This document shows positions 19,097-28,103 of a stretch of DNA of 64,000 nucleotides, piece after piece. Where the stretch lies: assembly GCF_036250675.1 (NCBI RefSeq), contig NZ_CP109592.1:7378001-7442000 (forward strand), given 5' to 3'. The notes under the pieces were generated by a model. The model searched no databases, was not told the origin of the DNA, and saw only the letters and a list, made by a program, of their open reading frames with translations. Within the stretch, counting starts at the first letter, position 1, and every line of letters begins with the position of its first letter. Made by a program: the position numbers and the translations under genes. This DNA comes from Streptomyces sp. NBC_01689 (GTDB lineage: Bacteria > Actinomycetota > Actinomycetes > Streptomycetales > Streptomycetaceae).

Positions 19097-21178
19097 GTGA
19101 CAGATCAGGCGGTGGACACGGATGGCGCGAAAGCGTCGTCGGAAGGGCGGCGTCCGGCTGCCGGGTCCGCTCCTACCAAGGGTCAGTTCCTCGGCCGTAC
19201 AAGAGAGTTGAAGGAACTCCGGGCCGACATCGAACGGGCCGGACTGGACACCATCGCCGGCCGCAAGGCGCCGCGCGCACGGGTGCTGCTCATCGCCGGG
19301 AGGCCCGGCTCGGGCCGCTCCGCCCTCGCCGGGGAACTCGTCCGGCAGGTCGCCGAGAGTTACCCGGACGGAGTGCTGCGGGCCCGGCTCGCCGAACCCG
19401 ACGGCACCCCGGTACCCACCGAGCGCACCGCGCGAGAGCTCCTCACGGCCCTGGAACTGCCCGCGCCGCCCGGGGCCGACGCCGACGATCTGAGCGCGGC
19501 GGTGCGCGACGCCCTCGCCACCCGTCGCGCCCTGCTCCTGCTCGACGACGCGACCGACGCCGAGCAGGTCGACGTCCTGCTGCCCGACACCCCCGAATGC
19601 CTGGTGGTGGCCGTCTCCGGGGGGCCTCTGACCGGCATCGCGGACGTCCGCCCCTGCACCCTCGGCGGACTCGACACCAAGTCCGCGCTGGAACTCCTGG
19701 AGCGGTTCGCGGGTTCGGTGCGCATCACGGTCGACCCCCTCGCCGCCGAGGGACTCGTCGAGGAGTGCGCGGGCCAGCCCGCCGCCCTCGTGCTGGCGGG
19801 CGGCTGGCTCGCGGCCCGCCCCACCGCGGCCGTCGCCGACCTCGCCAAGCAACTGCGCGCGGACGGTGAGGAGGGCTCGCCGTCCGCCAGGATCTTCCGG
19901 CTCACCTACGCAGGGCTCTCCGCCACCGCCGCGCGGACCCTGCGCCTGCTCTCGCTCGCGCCGGCCGGACTCGCCGACCCGCACACCGCCTCCGCGCTCG
20001 CCGGCTGCTCGGTCGACGCCGCCCGTGAGGCACTGGACGACTTCGCCGCGCTCGGGCTGCTGCGGACGCTCGATTCGCCGCTGCCGCAGTACGAGGTCCC
20101 CGGCTTCCTGCTGCCGCTGCTGCGCGCCCTCACCGAGAGCGAGGACCGCCCGGCCGAGCTGCAGCTGGCCCGCGCCCGGATGCTGGAGCGGACCGTGCGG
20201 CTGCTGGCGTCCTGCCGCGCGATCACGGAGACCGACAGCTCTCCGGCGCGCGAGAAGCTCGCCGGGATGCCCCGCGCGCTGCGCTTCCCGAACCCCCGGG
20301 CCGCCGAGGACTGGCTGCGCGTCCGGCAGCCCGCGCTGCTGGCCGCCGCCCGGCTCGCCGTCGCCGATGGTGAGCTGGACACGCTGGCCCGCCGTCTGAT
20401 GGCCGCCCTGGTGCGGGCGCTGGTCGTCCACTTCGGCACCCGGGCGGCGGCACCCGAGCTGTACGGCATCCACCGGCTGGTCCTCGACGTCGCCGAGCGG
20501 CGCGGGCTGCCCCGGGAGCGGGCCGCGGCCCTGCTGAACCTGGCCGACCTGGACGAACGCACCGGCCGTACGGCGGCGGCCCTGACCCGCTACCGGGCCG
20601 CGCTCGACGCGGCCCGCGAGGCGAACGACCCCTACGCGACCGGCCGGGCGATGGAATCCGTAGGCGGCGCCCACCTGGAGCTCGGGGACTACGACCGGGC
20701 CGCGGACTGGTACGGCCGGGCGCTCGCCCAGCGACTGGCCCGCGACGAGCGGCCGGACGCGGCCCGGCTCTACGGCCGGATCGCCACCGCGCACACCTAC
20801 GCGGGCCGTTACGGCGAGGCGCTGCGCAACTGGCGCGCCGCCGCCACCGGACACCGCAGGAACGGCGATGTGGCCTCCCAGGCGCGGGCGTTGAGCGAGC
20901 TGGCACGGGTGCAGGAGTACGCGGGCCGGCCGGAGGAGTCGCTGCGCACCTGCCAGGAGGCCGTCGAGTGGGCCCGCCGCGCCGAGGACCTTCGGTTGCA
21001 GGCCGCGCTGCAGCTGCGGCTGGCCGACACCCTGGACCGGCTCGGCGACCCCGCCGCGGCCCGGCTGCACCGCGGAGCGGCCGGGCGCATGCTGGGTGAT
21101 GAGCTGCCGGAGAGCGCGATGGACATGGAACAGGACGCTAACGCCTGCGAAATCCGTAGTACATCCGCAGAAGATTGA
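19097..21178 (+). CDS. STAND-type NTPase with C-terminal TPR repeats
   Basis: A 693-residue protein. After a 45-residue disordered lead comes FLGRTRELKELRADIE and an NB-ARC-like NTPase core: P-loop IAGRPGSGRSAL (around residue 65), Walker B ALLLLDDATD, and a GLPL-like GQPAALVLAGGWLA. A winged-helix segment (around 260-330) and TPR repeats (around 460-670; for example ALTRYRAALDAAREANDPYATGRAMESVGGAHLELGDYDRAADWYGRAL) follow. This is the AfsR/SARP architecture without a DNA-binding SARP domain, so it probably works as a nucleotide-gated protein-interaction hub. GTG 19097 has GGGAG 8 nt upstream; GTG 19088 is also in frame. Confidence 0.85.
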   Translation: MTDQAVDTDGAKASSEGRRPAAGSAPTKGQFLGRTRELKELRADIERAGLDTIAGRKAPRARVLLIAGRPGSGRSALAGELVRQVAESYPDGVLRARLAEPDGTPVPTERTARELLTALELPAPPGADADDLSAAVRDALATRRALLLLDDATDAEQVDVLLPDTPECLVVAVSGGPLTGIADVRPCTLGGLDTKSALELLERFAGSVRITVDPLAAEGLVEECAGQPAALVLAGGWLAARPTAAVADLAKQLRADGEEGSPSARIFRLTYAGLSATAARTLRLLSLAPAGLADPHTASALAGCSVDAAREALDDFAALGLLRTLDSPLPQYEVPGFLLPLLRALTESEDRPAELQLARARMLERTVRLLASCRAITETDSSPAREKLAGMPRALRFPNPRAAEDWLRVRQPALLAAARLAVADGELDTLARRLMAALVRALVVHFGTRAAAPELYGIHRLVLDVAERRGLPRERAAALLNLADLDERTGRTAAALTRYRAALDAAREANDPYATGRAMESVGGAHLELGDYDRAADWYGRALAQRLARDERPDAARLYGRIATAHTYAGRYGEALRNWRAAATGHRRNGDVASQARALSELARVQEYAGRPEESLRTCQEAVEWARRAEDLRLQAALQLRLADTLDRLGDPAAARLHRGAAGRMLGDELPESAMDMEQDANACEIRSTSAED

Positions 21179-21341
21179 TGCATTGAAAGGCTAGACAGAG
21201 GGAATCCCTTAATTAGACTGGCTCCGCTGCGTTCTTTCGTGGTGTCTCCCGGCGCGCTCGTGCATCCGGGTATGACCTGCATTGCCCCGGCTCGCGCCGC
21301 CACGGCCGTGCACAGCCCCAGAACCCTCTGAGTCAAGGACC

Positions 21342-22466
21342 GTGATCGACGTGAAGGTCGGTATCCCCCGCGAGGTCAAGAACAACGAGTTCCGGGTGGC
21401 CATCACCCCCGCAGGCGTCCACGAGCTCGTGCGCCACGGCCACCAGGTCTTCGTCGAGCAGAGCGCCGGTGTCGGCTCCTCGATCACGGACGACGAGTAC
21501 GTCTCCGCCGGTGCGCAGATCCTCCCCACCGCCGACGAGGTGTGGGCCACCGCCGACCTGCTGCTGAAGGTCAAGGAGCCCATCGCCGAGGAGTACCACC
21601 GCCTCCGCAAGGACCAGACGCTCTTCACCTACCTCCACCTGGCCGCCTCCAAGGAGTGCACGGACGCCCTCCTGGAGTCCGGCACCACGGCCATCGCGTA
21701 CGAGACGGTCGAGCTGCCCAGCCGCGCCCTGCCGCTGCTCGCGCCGATGTCCGAGGTCGCGGGCCGGCTCGCCCCGCAGGTCGGCGCCTACCAGCTGATG
21801 CGCGCCAACGGCGGCCGCGGCGTGCTGCCGGGCGGCGTCCCGGGCGTGCTGCCCGCCAAGGCCGTCGTCATCGGCGGCGGTGTCTCCGGCTGGAACGCCG
21901 CGCAGATCGCCATCGGCATGGGCTTCCAGGTGACGCTGCTCGACCGCGACATCAACAAGCTCAAGGAGGCGGACAAGATCTTCGGCACGAAGATCCAGAC
22001 CGTCGTCTCCAACGCCTTCGAGCTGGAGAAGGCCTGTCTCGAGGCCGACCTCGTCATCGGTGCCGTCCTCATCCCGGGTGCCAAGGCTCCGAAGCTGGTC
22101 ACCAACGAGCTGGTGTCGCGGATGAAGCCGGGAAGTGTCCTTGTCGACATCGCGATCGACCAGGGCGGCTGCTTCGAGGACTCGCGCCCGACCACGCACG
22201 CCGAGCCGACCTTCCCGGTCCACAACTCGGTCTTCTACTGCGTCGCCAACATGCCCGGCGCCGTGCCGAACACCTCCACCTACGCGCTGACCAACGCGAC
22301 GCTGCCGTACATCGTGGAGCTCGCCAACCGCGGCTGGGCCGAGGCGCTGCGCCGCGACCACGCACTCGCCCGGGGCCTCAACACGCATGAGGGCAAGGTC
22401 GTTTACCGCGAGGTCGCCGAGGCGCACGGCCTGGAGCACGTGACCCTGGAGTCCCTGCTCGACTGA
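21342..22466 (+). CDS. ald: L-alanine dehydrogenase
   Basis: A 374-residue NAD-dependent enzyme that interconverts L-alanine and pyruvate plus ammonia. The N-terminal AlaDh/PNT domain begins VKVGIPREVKNNEFRVAITPAGVHEL. The catalytic-type Lys lies in LLLKVKEPI and the His in FTYLHLAAS. The Rossmann motif is VIGGGVSGWNAAQIAIGMGF, and DIAIDQGGCFEDS is the conserved late motif. GTG 21342 has AAGGA 3-4 nt upstream and yields the standard N-terminus; the frame is open to 21282. The gene ends 87 bp before an 18-bp hairpin. It appears to be monocistronic, lying between the TPR gene and parA. Confidence 0.96.
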   Translation: MIDVKVGIPREVKNNEFRVAITPAGVHELVRHGHQVFVEQSAGVGSSITDDEYVSAGAQILPTADEVWATADLLLKVKEPIAEEYHRLRKDQTLFTYLHLAASKECTDALLESGTTAIAYETVELPSRALPLLAPMSEVAGRLAPQVGAYQLMRANGGRGVLPGGVPGVLPAKAVVIGGGVSGWNAAQIAIGMGFQVTLLDRDINKLKEADKIFGTKIQTVVSNAFELEKACLEADLVIGAVLIPGAKAPKLVTNELVSRMKPGSVLVDIAIDQGGCFEDSRPTTHAEPTFPVHNSVFYCVANMPGAVPNTSTYALTNATLPYIVELANRGWAEALRRDHALARGLNTHEGKVVYREVAEAHGLEHVTLESLLD

Positions 22467-22553
22467 CCCCCGTCCGGCCGGGCCGCCACCGCGCGGCCGT
22501 GGACCGGCCGACGAGCAAAAGGCGATACGTCAACACAGGTCGTCAACGTCCCG

Positions 22554-22592
22554 CATCCGGCCGGACCTTGCCCAGCAAGGTCCGGCCGGATG
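22554..22592 (+). terminator. Strong hairpin terminator downstream of ald
   Basis: A perfect 18-bp stem (22554-22571 with 22575-22592) with a 3-nt loop CCA. No T-tract follows, as is common in Streptomyces. It separates ald from the parA promoter. Confidence 0.85.
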
Positions 22593-22747
22593 TGTGTCGG
22601 GTCACTTTGCGACACTCGATCAACTCGCCACGAACGTAACTCTTCGACCGATTCGCACACCGGTGAAACCTGCTGTGCGACGGCCTTACGCCCTTGACAG
22701 CGGGGTGTTCGGTTGCCGACACATCGGGTCGGGTCCGGCGGATTGTG

Positions 22748-22777
22748 TTGCTGCGGAGCGGTGACACGCCATAGAGT
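22748..22777 (+). promoter_or_regulatory. Promoter of parA
   Basis: TTGCTG (22748-22753), an 18-bp spacer and TAGAGT (22772-22777) match the HrdB-type TTGACR/TAGRRT pattern. The start point would be near 22784, giving a leader of about 65 nt to the GTG. Confidence 0.6.
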
Positions 22778-22849
22778 CGCCAACCGTCGGCATGGTGCCA
22801 CGCTGACCTATCGAGAAGTTTCCTGGTCACCAAGGAGGTAAGACGACTT

Positions 22850-24019
22850 GTGAATGAGTCGACATTTACTCCCGGGGGTGGTCAACCAGGAATGCCGGCG
22901 CGGGGCCAGGGCCCCACGGGGCTCGAGGCTGTCGGCTCCGTCGCTGTCCGCACCTTCGCAGCCCATCAGAGTCCCCGGATGACTCAGACAGCACACCCGA
23001 GCATGGATGGCCATCACGTGAACGCCATGGCCGGCAACGGAAGTGGCGAGAACCGCACCCACTTCGCCGACTACGACGAACTGCCCGAGGGGCACTTCTA
23101 CGACCCCGACGCCGAGTACGAGCCCGATCCGGAGTACGCGGCCACGCTCGCGCCCGACGCGGCCCGCCAGCGCCGTGAGCGCGTGGGTCCGACCGGACGC
23201 CCGCTGCCGTACTTCCCGATCCCGGGCCCGCTGACCGACCACGGCCCCGCGAAGATCATCGCGATGTGCAACCAGAAGGGCGGCGTCGGCAAGACCACGT
23301 CGACCATCAACCTGGGTGCCGCGCTCGCGGAGTACGGACGCCGGGTCCTGCTCGTCGACTTCGACCCGCAGGGCGCGCTCTCGGTCGGTCTCGGCGTCAA
23401 CCCGATGGAGCTCGACCTCACCGTCTACAACCTGCTCATGGAGCGGGGCATGGCGGCCGACGAGGTCCTCCTGAAGACGGCGGTCCCGAACATGGACCTG
23501 CTGCCCAGCAACATCGACCTGTCCGCCGCCGAGGTGCAGCTCGTCTCCGAGGTCGCGCGCGAGTCCACCCTGCAGCGCGCCCTGAAGCCGCTGATGGCCG
23601 ACTACGACTACATCGTGATCGACTGTCAGCCCTCGCTCGGCCTGCTCACCGTCAACGCGCTGACGGCGGCGCACAAGGTGATCGTGCCGCTCGAGTGCGA
23701 GTTCTTCGCGCTGCGCGGTGTCGCGCTGCTCACCGAGACCATCGAGAAGGTCCAGGAGCGGCTCAACCCCGAGCTGGAGCTCGACGGCATCCTCGCGACC
23801 ATGTACGACTCCCGTACGGTGCACAGCCGCGAGGTGCTCGCACGGGTGGTCGAGGCCTTCGACGATCACGTCTACCACACGGTGATCGGCCGGACGGTCC
23901 GCTTCCCGGAGACCACCGTCGCCGGTGAGCCGATCACCACGTACGCCTCCAACTCCGTCGGCGCCGCCGCCTATCGTCAGCTCGCCAGGGAGGTGCTCGC
24001 CCGGTGTCACGCCGAGTGA
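22850..24019 (+). CDS. ParA-family ATPase (second chromosomal ParA, linked to scpAB)
   Basis: A 389-residue deviant-Walker ATPase. The first 130 residues are a disordered Gly/Pro/acidic extension. The ParA domain then starts KIIAMCNQKGGVGKTTSTINLGAALA (signature Lys plus P-loop), with VLLVDFDPQGALSVGLG, YIVIDCQPSLGLLTVNAL and TMYDSRTVHSREVLARV. A perfect AAGGAGGT 10 nt before GTG 22850 fixes the start. It is not the oriC-proximal parAB copy: the partner downstream is a small predicted DNA-binding protein and then scpA-scpB. A role in chromosome organisation or condensin function is inferred; ParA proteins cycle on nonspecific DNA by ATP hydrolysis. Confidence 0.9.
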   Translation: MNESTFTPGGGQPGMPARGQGPTGLEAVGSVAVRTFAAHQSPRMTQTAHPSMDGHHVNAMAGNGSGENRTHFADYDELPEGHFYDPDAEYEPDPEYAATLAPDAARQRRERVGPTGRPLPYFPIPGPLTDHGPAKIIAMCNQKGGVGKTTSTINLGAALAEYGRRVLLVDFDPQGALSVGLGVNPMELDLTVYNLLMERGMAADEVLLKTAVPNMDLLPSNIDLSAAEVQLVSEVARESTLQRALKPLMADYDYIVIDCQPSLGLLTVNALTAAHKVIVPLECEFFALRGVALLTETIEKVQERLNPELELDGILATMYDSRTVHSREVLARVVEAFDDHVYHTVIGRTVRFPETTVAGEPITTYASNSVGAAAYRQLAREVLARCHAE

Positions 24020-24579
24020 GTCTGCCGGGGGCCGACGAACTGTTCCGTACCACCGGGGGCATGGCGCTCCAGGCCTCCAGCCCCACTCGCCGGGCCAACG
24101 GTGAGGCCCGGGTGCCGGCTCCGGCCGGCGAGAGCGATCCGGCCGCCGCGGAGGACGCGCCGCATTCCGTGCCCGTACAGGGCGGCGACGGCGAGGGCGA
24201 CGAACACGTCGCGGCCGACTCCGGCGCCGACGCGGGGGAGTCACGCAGCCGGGGTACGGCTCCGGAGCGCTCGGCGCGGCGGCAGGCGACGCAGGAAGGT
24301 TCTGGCACCGCCTCCGCCGCCCAGCAGCAGTCCCGCAAGCGCCAGCGCGCCGCCAACCGGCGGCCCAGCGGGCGGGAACGGCACGACGAGAAGATCACGG
24401 TGTACGTGTCCGCCGAGGAGCTCATGGACCTCGAGCACGCCCGTCTGGTGCTGCGCGGGGAGCACGGCCTCGCGGTCGACCGCGGGCGGATCGTCCGCGA
24501 GGCGGTCGCGGTCGTGCTCGCCGATCTCGAATCGCGTGGGGACGCGAGCATTCTCGTACGACGGCTCCGCGGGCGGTAG
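24004..24579 (+). CDS. Small ribbon-helix-helix-like protein between parA and scpA
   Basis: A 191-residue protein overlapping the end of parA by 16 nt. Residues 1-125 are disordered and charged. The last 65, DEKITVYVSAEELMDLEHARLVLRGEHGLAVDRGRIVREAVAVVLADLESRGDAS, show a beta strand plus two helices as in ribbon-helix-helix/CopG DNA-binding domains. GTG 24004 has GGGAGG 10 nt upstream. By position it could be a centromere- or DNA-binding partner for the ParA, but this is inference; I recognise no named family. Confidence 0.7.
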   Translation: MSRRVSLPGADELFRTTGGMALQASSPTRRANGEARVPAPAGESDPAAAEDAPHSVPVQGGDGEGDEHVAADSGADAGESRSRGTAPERSARRQATQEGSGTASAAQQQSRKRQRAANRRPSGRERHDEKITVYVSAEELMDLEHARLVLRGEHGLAVDRGRIVREAVAVVLADLESRGDASILVRRLRGR

Positions 24580-24582
24580 CGG

Positions 24583-24588
24583 TAGCCT
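24583..24588 (+). promoter_or_regulatory. Possible internal -10 before scpA
   Basis: TAGCCT ends 9 nt before the scpA ATG, which has no Shine-Dalgarno. A short or absent leader would explain translation independent of the upstream genes. Confidence 0.35.
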
Positions 24589-24597
24589 GCGACGGCT

Positions 24598-25911
24598 ATG
24601 ACCTCGAACGACGCCCCCGTCCCCGCCGCCGGCTCAGCCGGTCGCCGACGCGCGCTCGGCCGAGGACCCGGGGCCGGTCCGACCCCCGCGGCACCCCCCG
24701 CTCCCCCGCCCGCCGGGGAACCGGCCGACGAATCCGCAGGGGATTTCGCGGAGGAGTCCGCCGAGCCGGGGAATCAGGCGGAGCCCGAGCCGTCGACCGG
24801 TCCGGCGCGGCGATCCGATCCGGCCCCGGAGCCCGGTAGCCCTTCCGGCACGGTGCCGCCGCGCGTCGCGGACGGCCCGGGGACCGGTGCGGGGCCTGAG
24901 ATCTCGGTCACACCCGGAGCGGCCGCCGGTCAGGGGGCCGGGCTCTCCGAAGGCCCGGAAGACGGGACCGACGCCGGGCCCCTGCAGAAGGCCGAAGCGC
25001 GGGCCGAAGCCCCGGCCGATGGCGGTACCGGGTCCGGAGCCGAAGCCGGTTCCGGCGGCGACGCCGGTCCCGACAGTGGTCCGGAGAGCGCTGACGGCGT
25101 CTTCAAGGTGCGGCTGGCCAACTTCGAGGGCCCCTTCGATCTGCTGCTGCAGCTGATCTCGAAGCACAAGATGGACGTCACGGAAGTGGCGCTGTCACGG
25201 GTGACCGACGAGTTCATGGCCCACATCAGGGCCATGGGGCCGGACTGGGACCTCGACCAGACGACCGAGTTCCTGGTCGTCGCGGCGACCCTGCTCGACC
25301 TCAAGGCCGCGCGCCTGCTGCCCGCTGCCGAGGTCGAGGACGAGGCCGACCTGGCCCTGCTGGAGGCCCGTGACCTCCTCTTCGCGCGACTGCTGCAGTA
25401 CCGCGCCTACAAGCGCATCGCGGACATCTTCAACGCGCGCCTCGACGAGGAGGGCCGCCGCTACCCCCGTACCGTCGGTCTCGAACCCCACCACGCCGAA
25501 CTGCTGCCCGAGGTCGTCATCAGCATCGGGGCGGAAGGATTCGCCCGGCTCGCCGTGAAGGCGATGCAGCCCAGGCCCAAGCCACAGGTGTACGTCGACC
25601 ACATCCACGCCCCGCTGGTCAGCGTGCGGGAGCAGGCGGAGATCGTGGTGGCGCTGCTGCGGGAGCGCGGGGAGGCCAGTTTCCGCGACCTCGTCGAGGA
25701 CACCGCCGACACCCTCACCGTCGTGGCCCGTTTCCTGGCCCTTCTGGAGCTCTACCGGGAGAAGGCGGTCGCCCTGGACCAGGAGGAGGCGCTGGGGGAC
25801 CTGGTGGTGCGCTGGACGGGCGGGGAGGGTGCCGGGGAGCCCCGGGTGACGGACGAGTTCGACCGGCCGCCCGAGGCGGCGAAGGAAGACGCCAGGAAGG
25901 AGAAGGCGTGA
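24598..25911 (+). CDS. scpA: Segregation and condensation protein A (kleisin)
   Basis: A 437-residue kleisin that bridges the SMC heads in the Smc-ScpAB condensin. The first 165 residues are a long Pro/Gly/Glu disordered region found in streptomycete ScpA. The conserved part starts FKVRLANFEGPFDLLLQLISKHKMDVTEVALSRVTDEF and continues TTEFLVVAATLLDLKAARLLP. A central linker and a C-terminal winged helix (FRDLVEDTADTLTVVARFLALLELYREKAVALDQ) follow. The scpB GTG overlaps its stop by 4 nt. Confidence 0.95.
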   Translation: MTSNDAPVPAAGSAGRRRALGRGPGAGPTPAAPPAPPPAGEPADESAGDFAEESAEPGNQAEPEPSTGPARRSDPAPEPGSPSGTVPPRVADGPGTGAGPEISVTPGAAAGQGAGLSEGPEDGTDAGPLQKAEARAEAPADGGTGSGAEAGSGGDAGPDSGPESADGVFKVRLANFEGPFDLLLQLISKHKMDVTEVALSRVTDEFMAHIRAMGPDWDLDQTTEFLVVAATLLDLKAARLLPAAEVEDEADLALLEARDLLFARLLQYRAYKRIADIFNARLDEEGRRYPRTVGLEPHHAELLPEVVISIGAEGFARLAVKAMQPRPKPQVYVDHIHAPLVSVREQAEIVVALLRERGEASFRDLVEDTADTLTVVARFLALLELYREKAVALDQEEALGDLVVRWTGGEGAGEPRVTDEFDRPPEAAKEDARKEKA

Positions 25912-26573
25912 GCGAGCAGACCGGCGGGACCGCGACGGGCCAGGACACGGTGGCGGACCTCGACCTCCGTCCCGCGCTCGAGGCGGTCCTCATGGTCGTG
26001 GACGAACCCGCCACCGAGGAGCACCTCGCGAAGATCCTGGAGCGGCCGAGACGGCAGGTCGGGGACGCGTTGCGGGCGCTGGCCGACGAGTACACCGTCC
26101 AGGGCCGCGGCTTCGAGCTGAGGCTCATCGCGGGCGGCTGGCGCTTCTACTCCCGGCCGGCCTACGCGGCGGCCGTGGAACGCTTCGTGCTGGACGGCCA
26201 GCAGGCCCGGCTCACCCAGGCGGCGCTGGAGACCCTGGCGGTCGTCGCGTACCGCCAGCCGGTCAGCCGTTCCCGGGTCTCGGCGGTCCGCGGAGTGAAC
26301 TGTGACGGGGTGATGCGCACCCTGCTGCAGCGCGGTCTGGTCGAGGAGGCGGGCACGGAACCCGAAACAGGTGCGATCCTGTACACGACGACGAACTACT
26401 TCCTGGAGCGAATGGGCCTGCGCGGTCTGGACGAGCTCCCGGAGCTCGCACCCTTCCTCCCGGAAGCGGACGCGATCGAGGCCGAGACGCAGGAAGGCGT
26501 TCCGTCGTTCGACCCGGATGCTCCTGACGCTCCGGGGACAGACGACGACGCAGACGACCAGACGGAATTTTGA
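25908..26573 (+). CDS. scpB: Segregation and condensation protein B
   Basis: A 221-residue dimeric winged-helix protein that binds the ScpA linker. Key stretches are LRPALEAVLMVVDEPATEEHLAKIL, GFELRLIAGGWRFYSRPAYAAAVERFV and the characteristic LTQAALETLAVVAYRQPVSRSRVSAVRGVNCDGVMRTLLQRGLVEEAG. The last 40 residues are acidic and disordered. GTG 25908 overlaps scpA (GTGA), and the stop overlaps the rluB ATG by one base, so scpA-scpB-rluB are translationally coupled. Confidence 0.95.
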   Translation: MSEQTGGTATGQDTVADLDLRPALEAVLMVVDEPATEEHLAKILERPRRQVGDALRALADEYTVQGRGFELRLIAGGWRFYSRPAYAAAVERFVLDGQQARLTQAALETLAVVAYRQPVSRSRVSAVRGVNCDGVMRTLLQRGLVEEAGTEPETGAILYTTTNYFLERMGLRGLDELPELAPFLPEADAIEAETQEGVPSFDPDAPDAPGTDDDADDQTEF

Positions 26574-27673
26574 TGCGAAGCAGCGGCAGCGGTAGCGGTA
26601 GCGGTAGGAACAGCGGCGGGCGCGGCAACTACCGCGGAGACGGCGGGGGCGCCGGTCGGCCGAAGGCGGGCGCGGGGCGTGACGACCGTCCCAAGCGCGA
26701 GAGCAAGCCCCGTCCCGAGGAGCGCCGCTACGACGTGGGTCCCGGCGCCTCCAAGGACGGCCCGAAGTCCGGACGCGGCAACGCGGCCCGCGGTGGCGCC
26801 AAGGGCGGCCCCCGGCAGGGCCAGCAGCGCGGCGGCCGTACGGAGCCCGCGCGCTCGCGTGAGTACGAGACGCGGGCCGAGGAACGCAACCGGGACAGGT
26901 ACGCGGGCAAGCCCGAGGTCAAGCTGCCCAAGACCTTCCCGGGCGCCGAGCAGGAGGGCGAGCGTCTGCAGAAGGTGCTCGCGCGCGCCGGCTACGGCTC
27001 GCGGCGGGCCTGTGAGGAGCTCGTCGAGCAGGCCCGGGTCGAGGTCAACGGCCGGATCGTCACGGAGCAGGGCCTGCGGGTCGACCCCGAGAAGGACGAG
27101 ATCCGGGTCGACGGTCTGACCGTCGCCACGCAGTCGTACCAGTTCTTCTCGCTGAACAAGCCCGCCGGTGTCGTCTCCACGATGGAGGACACCGAGGGCC
27201 GGCAGTGCCTCGGGGACTACGTGACGAACCGCGAGACGCGGCTCTTCCACGTCGGGCGGCTCGACACCGAGACCGAGGGTGTCATCCTGCTCACCAACCA
27301 CGGCGAACTCGCGCACCGGCTGACCCACCCGAAGTACGGCGTGAAGAAGGTCTACCTCGCGCACATCGTGGGGCCGATCCCGCGTGACCTCGGCAAGCGG
27401 CTCAAGGACGGCATCCAGCTGGAGGACGGGTACGCGAAGGCGGACCACTTCCGGGTCGTCGAGCAGACCGGCAAGAACTACCTCGTCGAGGTGACCCTGC
27501 ACGAGGGCCGCAAGCACATCGTGCGCCGCATGCTCGCCGAGGCCGGCTTCCCGGTGGACAAGCTCGTGCGCGTCGCGTTCGGGCCGATCACCCTCGGCGA
27601 CCAGAAGTCCGGCTGGCTGCGCCGGCTGTCGAACACCGAGGTCGGCATGCTCATGAACGAGGTCGACCTCTAG
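26573..27673 (+). CDS. 23S rRNA pseudouridine synthase (RluB/RsuA family)
   Basis: A 366-residue RsuA/RluB-type enzyme. Residues 1-120 are a basic, Gly/Arg/Ser-rich disordered tail that may bind RNA. The S4 domain is ERLQKVLARAGYGSRRACEELVEQARVEVNGRIV. The catalytic Asp lies in HVGRLDTETEGVILLTNHGEL, and HEGRKHIVRRMLAEAGFPVDKLVRVAFGPI is the conserved C-terminal motif. RluB converts U2605 of 23S rRNA in E. coli; the exact site here is inferred. ATG 26573 shares one base with the scpB stop. A 14-bp hairpin follows at 27726. Confidence 0.92.
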   Translation: MRSSGSGSGSGRNSGGRGNYRGDGGGAGRPKAGAGRDDRPKRESKPRPEERRYDVGPGASKDGPKSGRGNAARGGAKGGPRQGQQRGGRTEPARSREYETRAEERNRDRYAGKPEVKLPKTFPGAEQEGERLQKVLARAGYGSRRACEELVEQARVEVNGRIVTEQGLRVDPEKDEIRVDGLTVATQSYQFFSLNKPAGVVSTMEDTEGRQCLGDYVTNRETRLFHVGRLDTETEGVILLTNHGELAHRLTHPKYGVKKVYLAHIVGPIPRDLGKRLKDGIQLEDGYAKADHFRVVEQTGKNYLVEVTLHEGRKHIVRRMLAEAGFPVDKLVRVAFGPITLGDQKSGWLRRLSNTEVGMLMNEVDL

Positions 27674-27725
27674 AACGCCCGTCGTACACGACGCCCTCCG
27701 CCCGTCGTTCGCGACGCCGTCGTAC

Positions 27726-27757
27726 CGGCCGGTCCCGGGAGTACCCGGGGCCGGCCG
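27726..27757 (+). terminator. Hairpin terminator after rluB
   Basis: A 14-bp stem (27726-27739 with 27744-27757, one G-U pair) and the 4-nt loop AGTA, 52 bp after the rluB stop. It closes the parA-scpAB-rluB unit. Confidence 0.7.
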
Positions 27758-27966
27758 ACGCGTGTCCGCCGCCGGGGGCGGTCAGGCGGCCGTGGGGGCG
27801 GCTCCCGCCGGGGGAGGGGCCCGGGCGGCCCCGGCGTGACTTCCGGCGTCCTGGCGGGCTTCTGACGGGCTTCTGGCGTCTTCCCGGCCTCCTCGCGGAC
27901 CTCCTTGAGCGGGCGCGCCGCCGTACGCCCGGCGCGGAACGCGGCGGATTTCCGGCGCCGGAGGTG
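27758..27966. other. Spacer between rluB terminator and nrtR promoter
   Basis: About 210 bp. A minus-strand open frame runs through it with an Arg/Pro-rich translation and an ATG inside the nrtR operator; it has no ribosome-binding site and I do not call it a gene. Confidence 0.4.
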
Positions 27967-28008
27967 TTGTCGCGGCCGACCGGCGCTCTTTATAGTCGTC
28001 ATGACTAT
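27967..28008 (+). promoter_or_regulatory. Promoter and overlapping operator of the nrtR operon
   Basis: TTGTCG (27967-27972), an 18-bp spacer and TATAGT (27991-27996) form one of the best promoter matches in the window. An inverted repeat ATAGTC-GTCAT-GACTAT (27992-28008) covers the -10 and the expected start point near 28003. A repressor bound there would block RNA polymerase. The adjacent gene encodes an NrtR-type regulator, so autoregulation is the simplest reading. Confidence 0.75.
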
Positions 28009-28103
28009 TACTGGCCGTGCCGACGGCCGTCCGCGGTGACCGCCGTTTCCGGCGGTCCCCGCCCGGCCCGGCGGTGCGCCGCACGCGGGGGAGGCGGGGA
28101 CGG

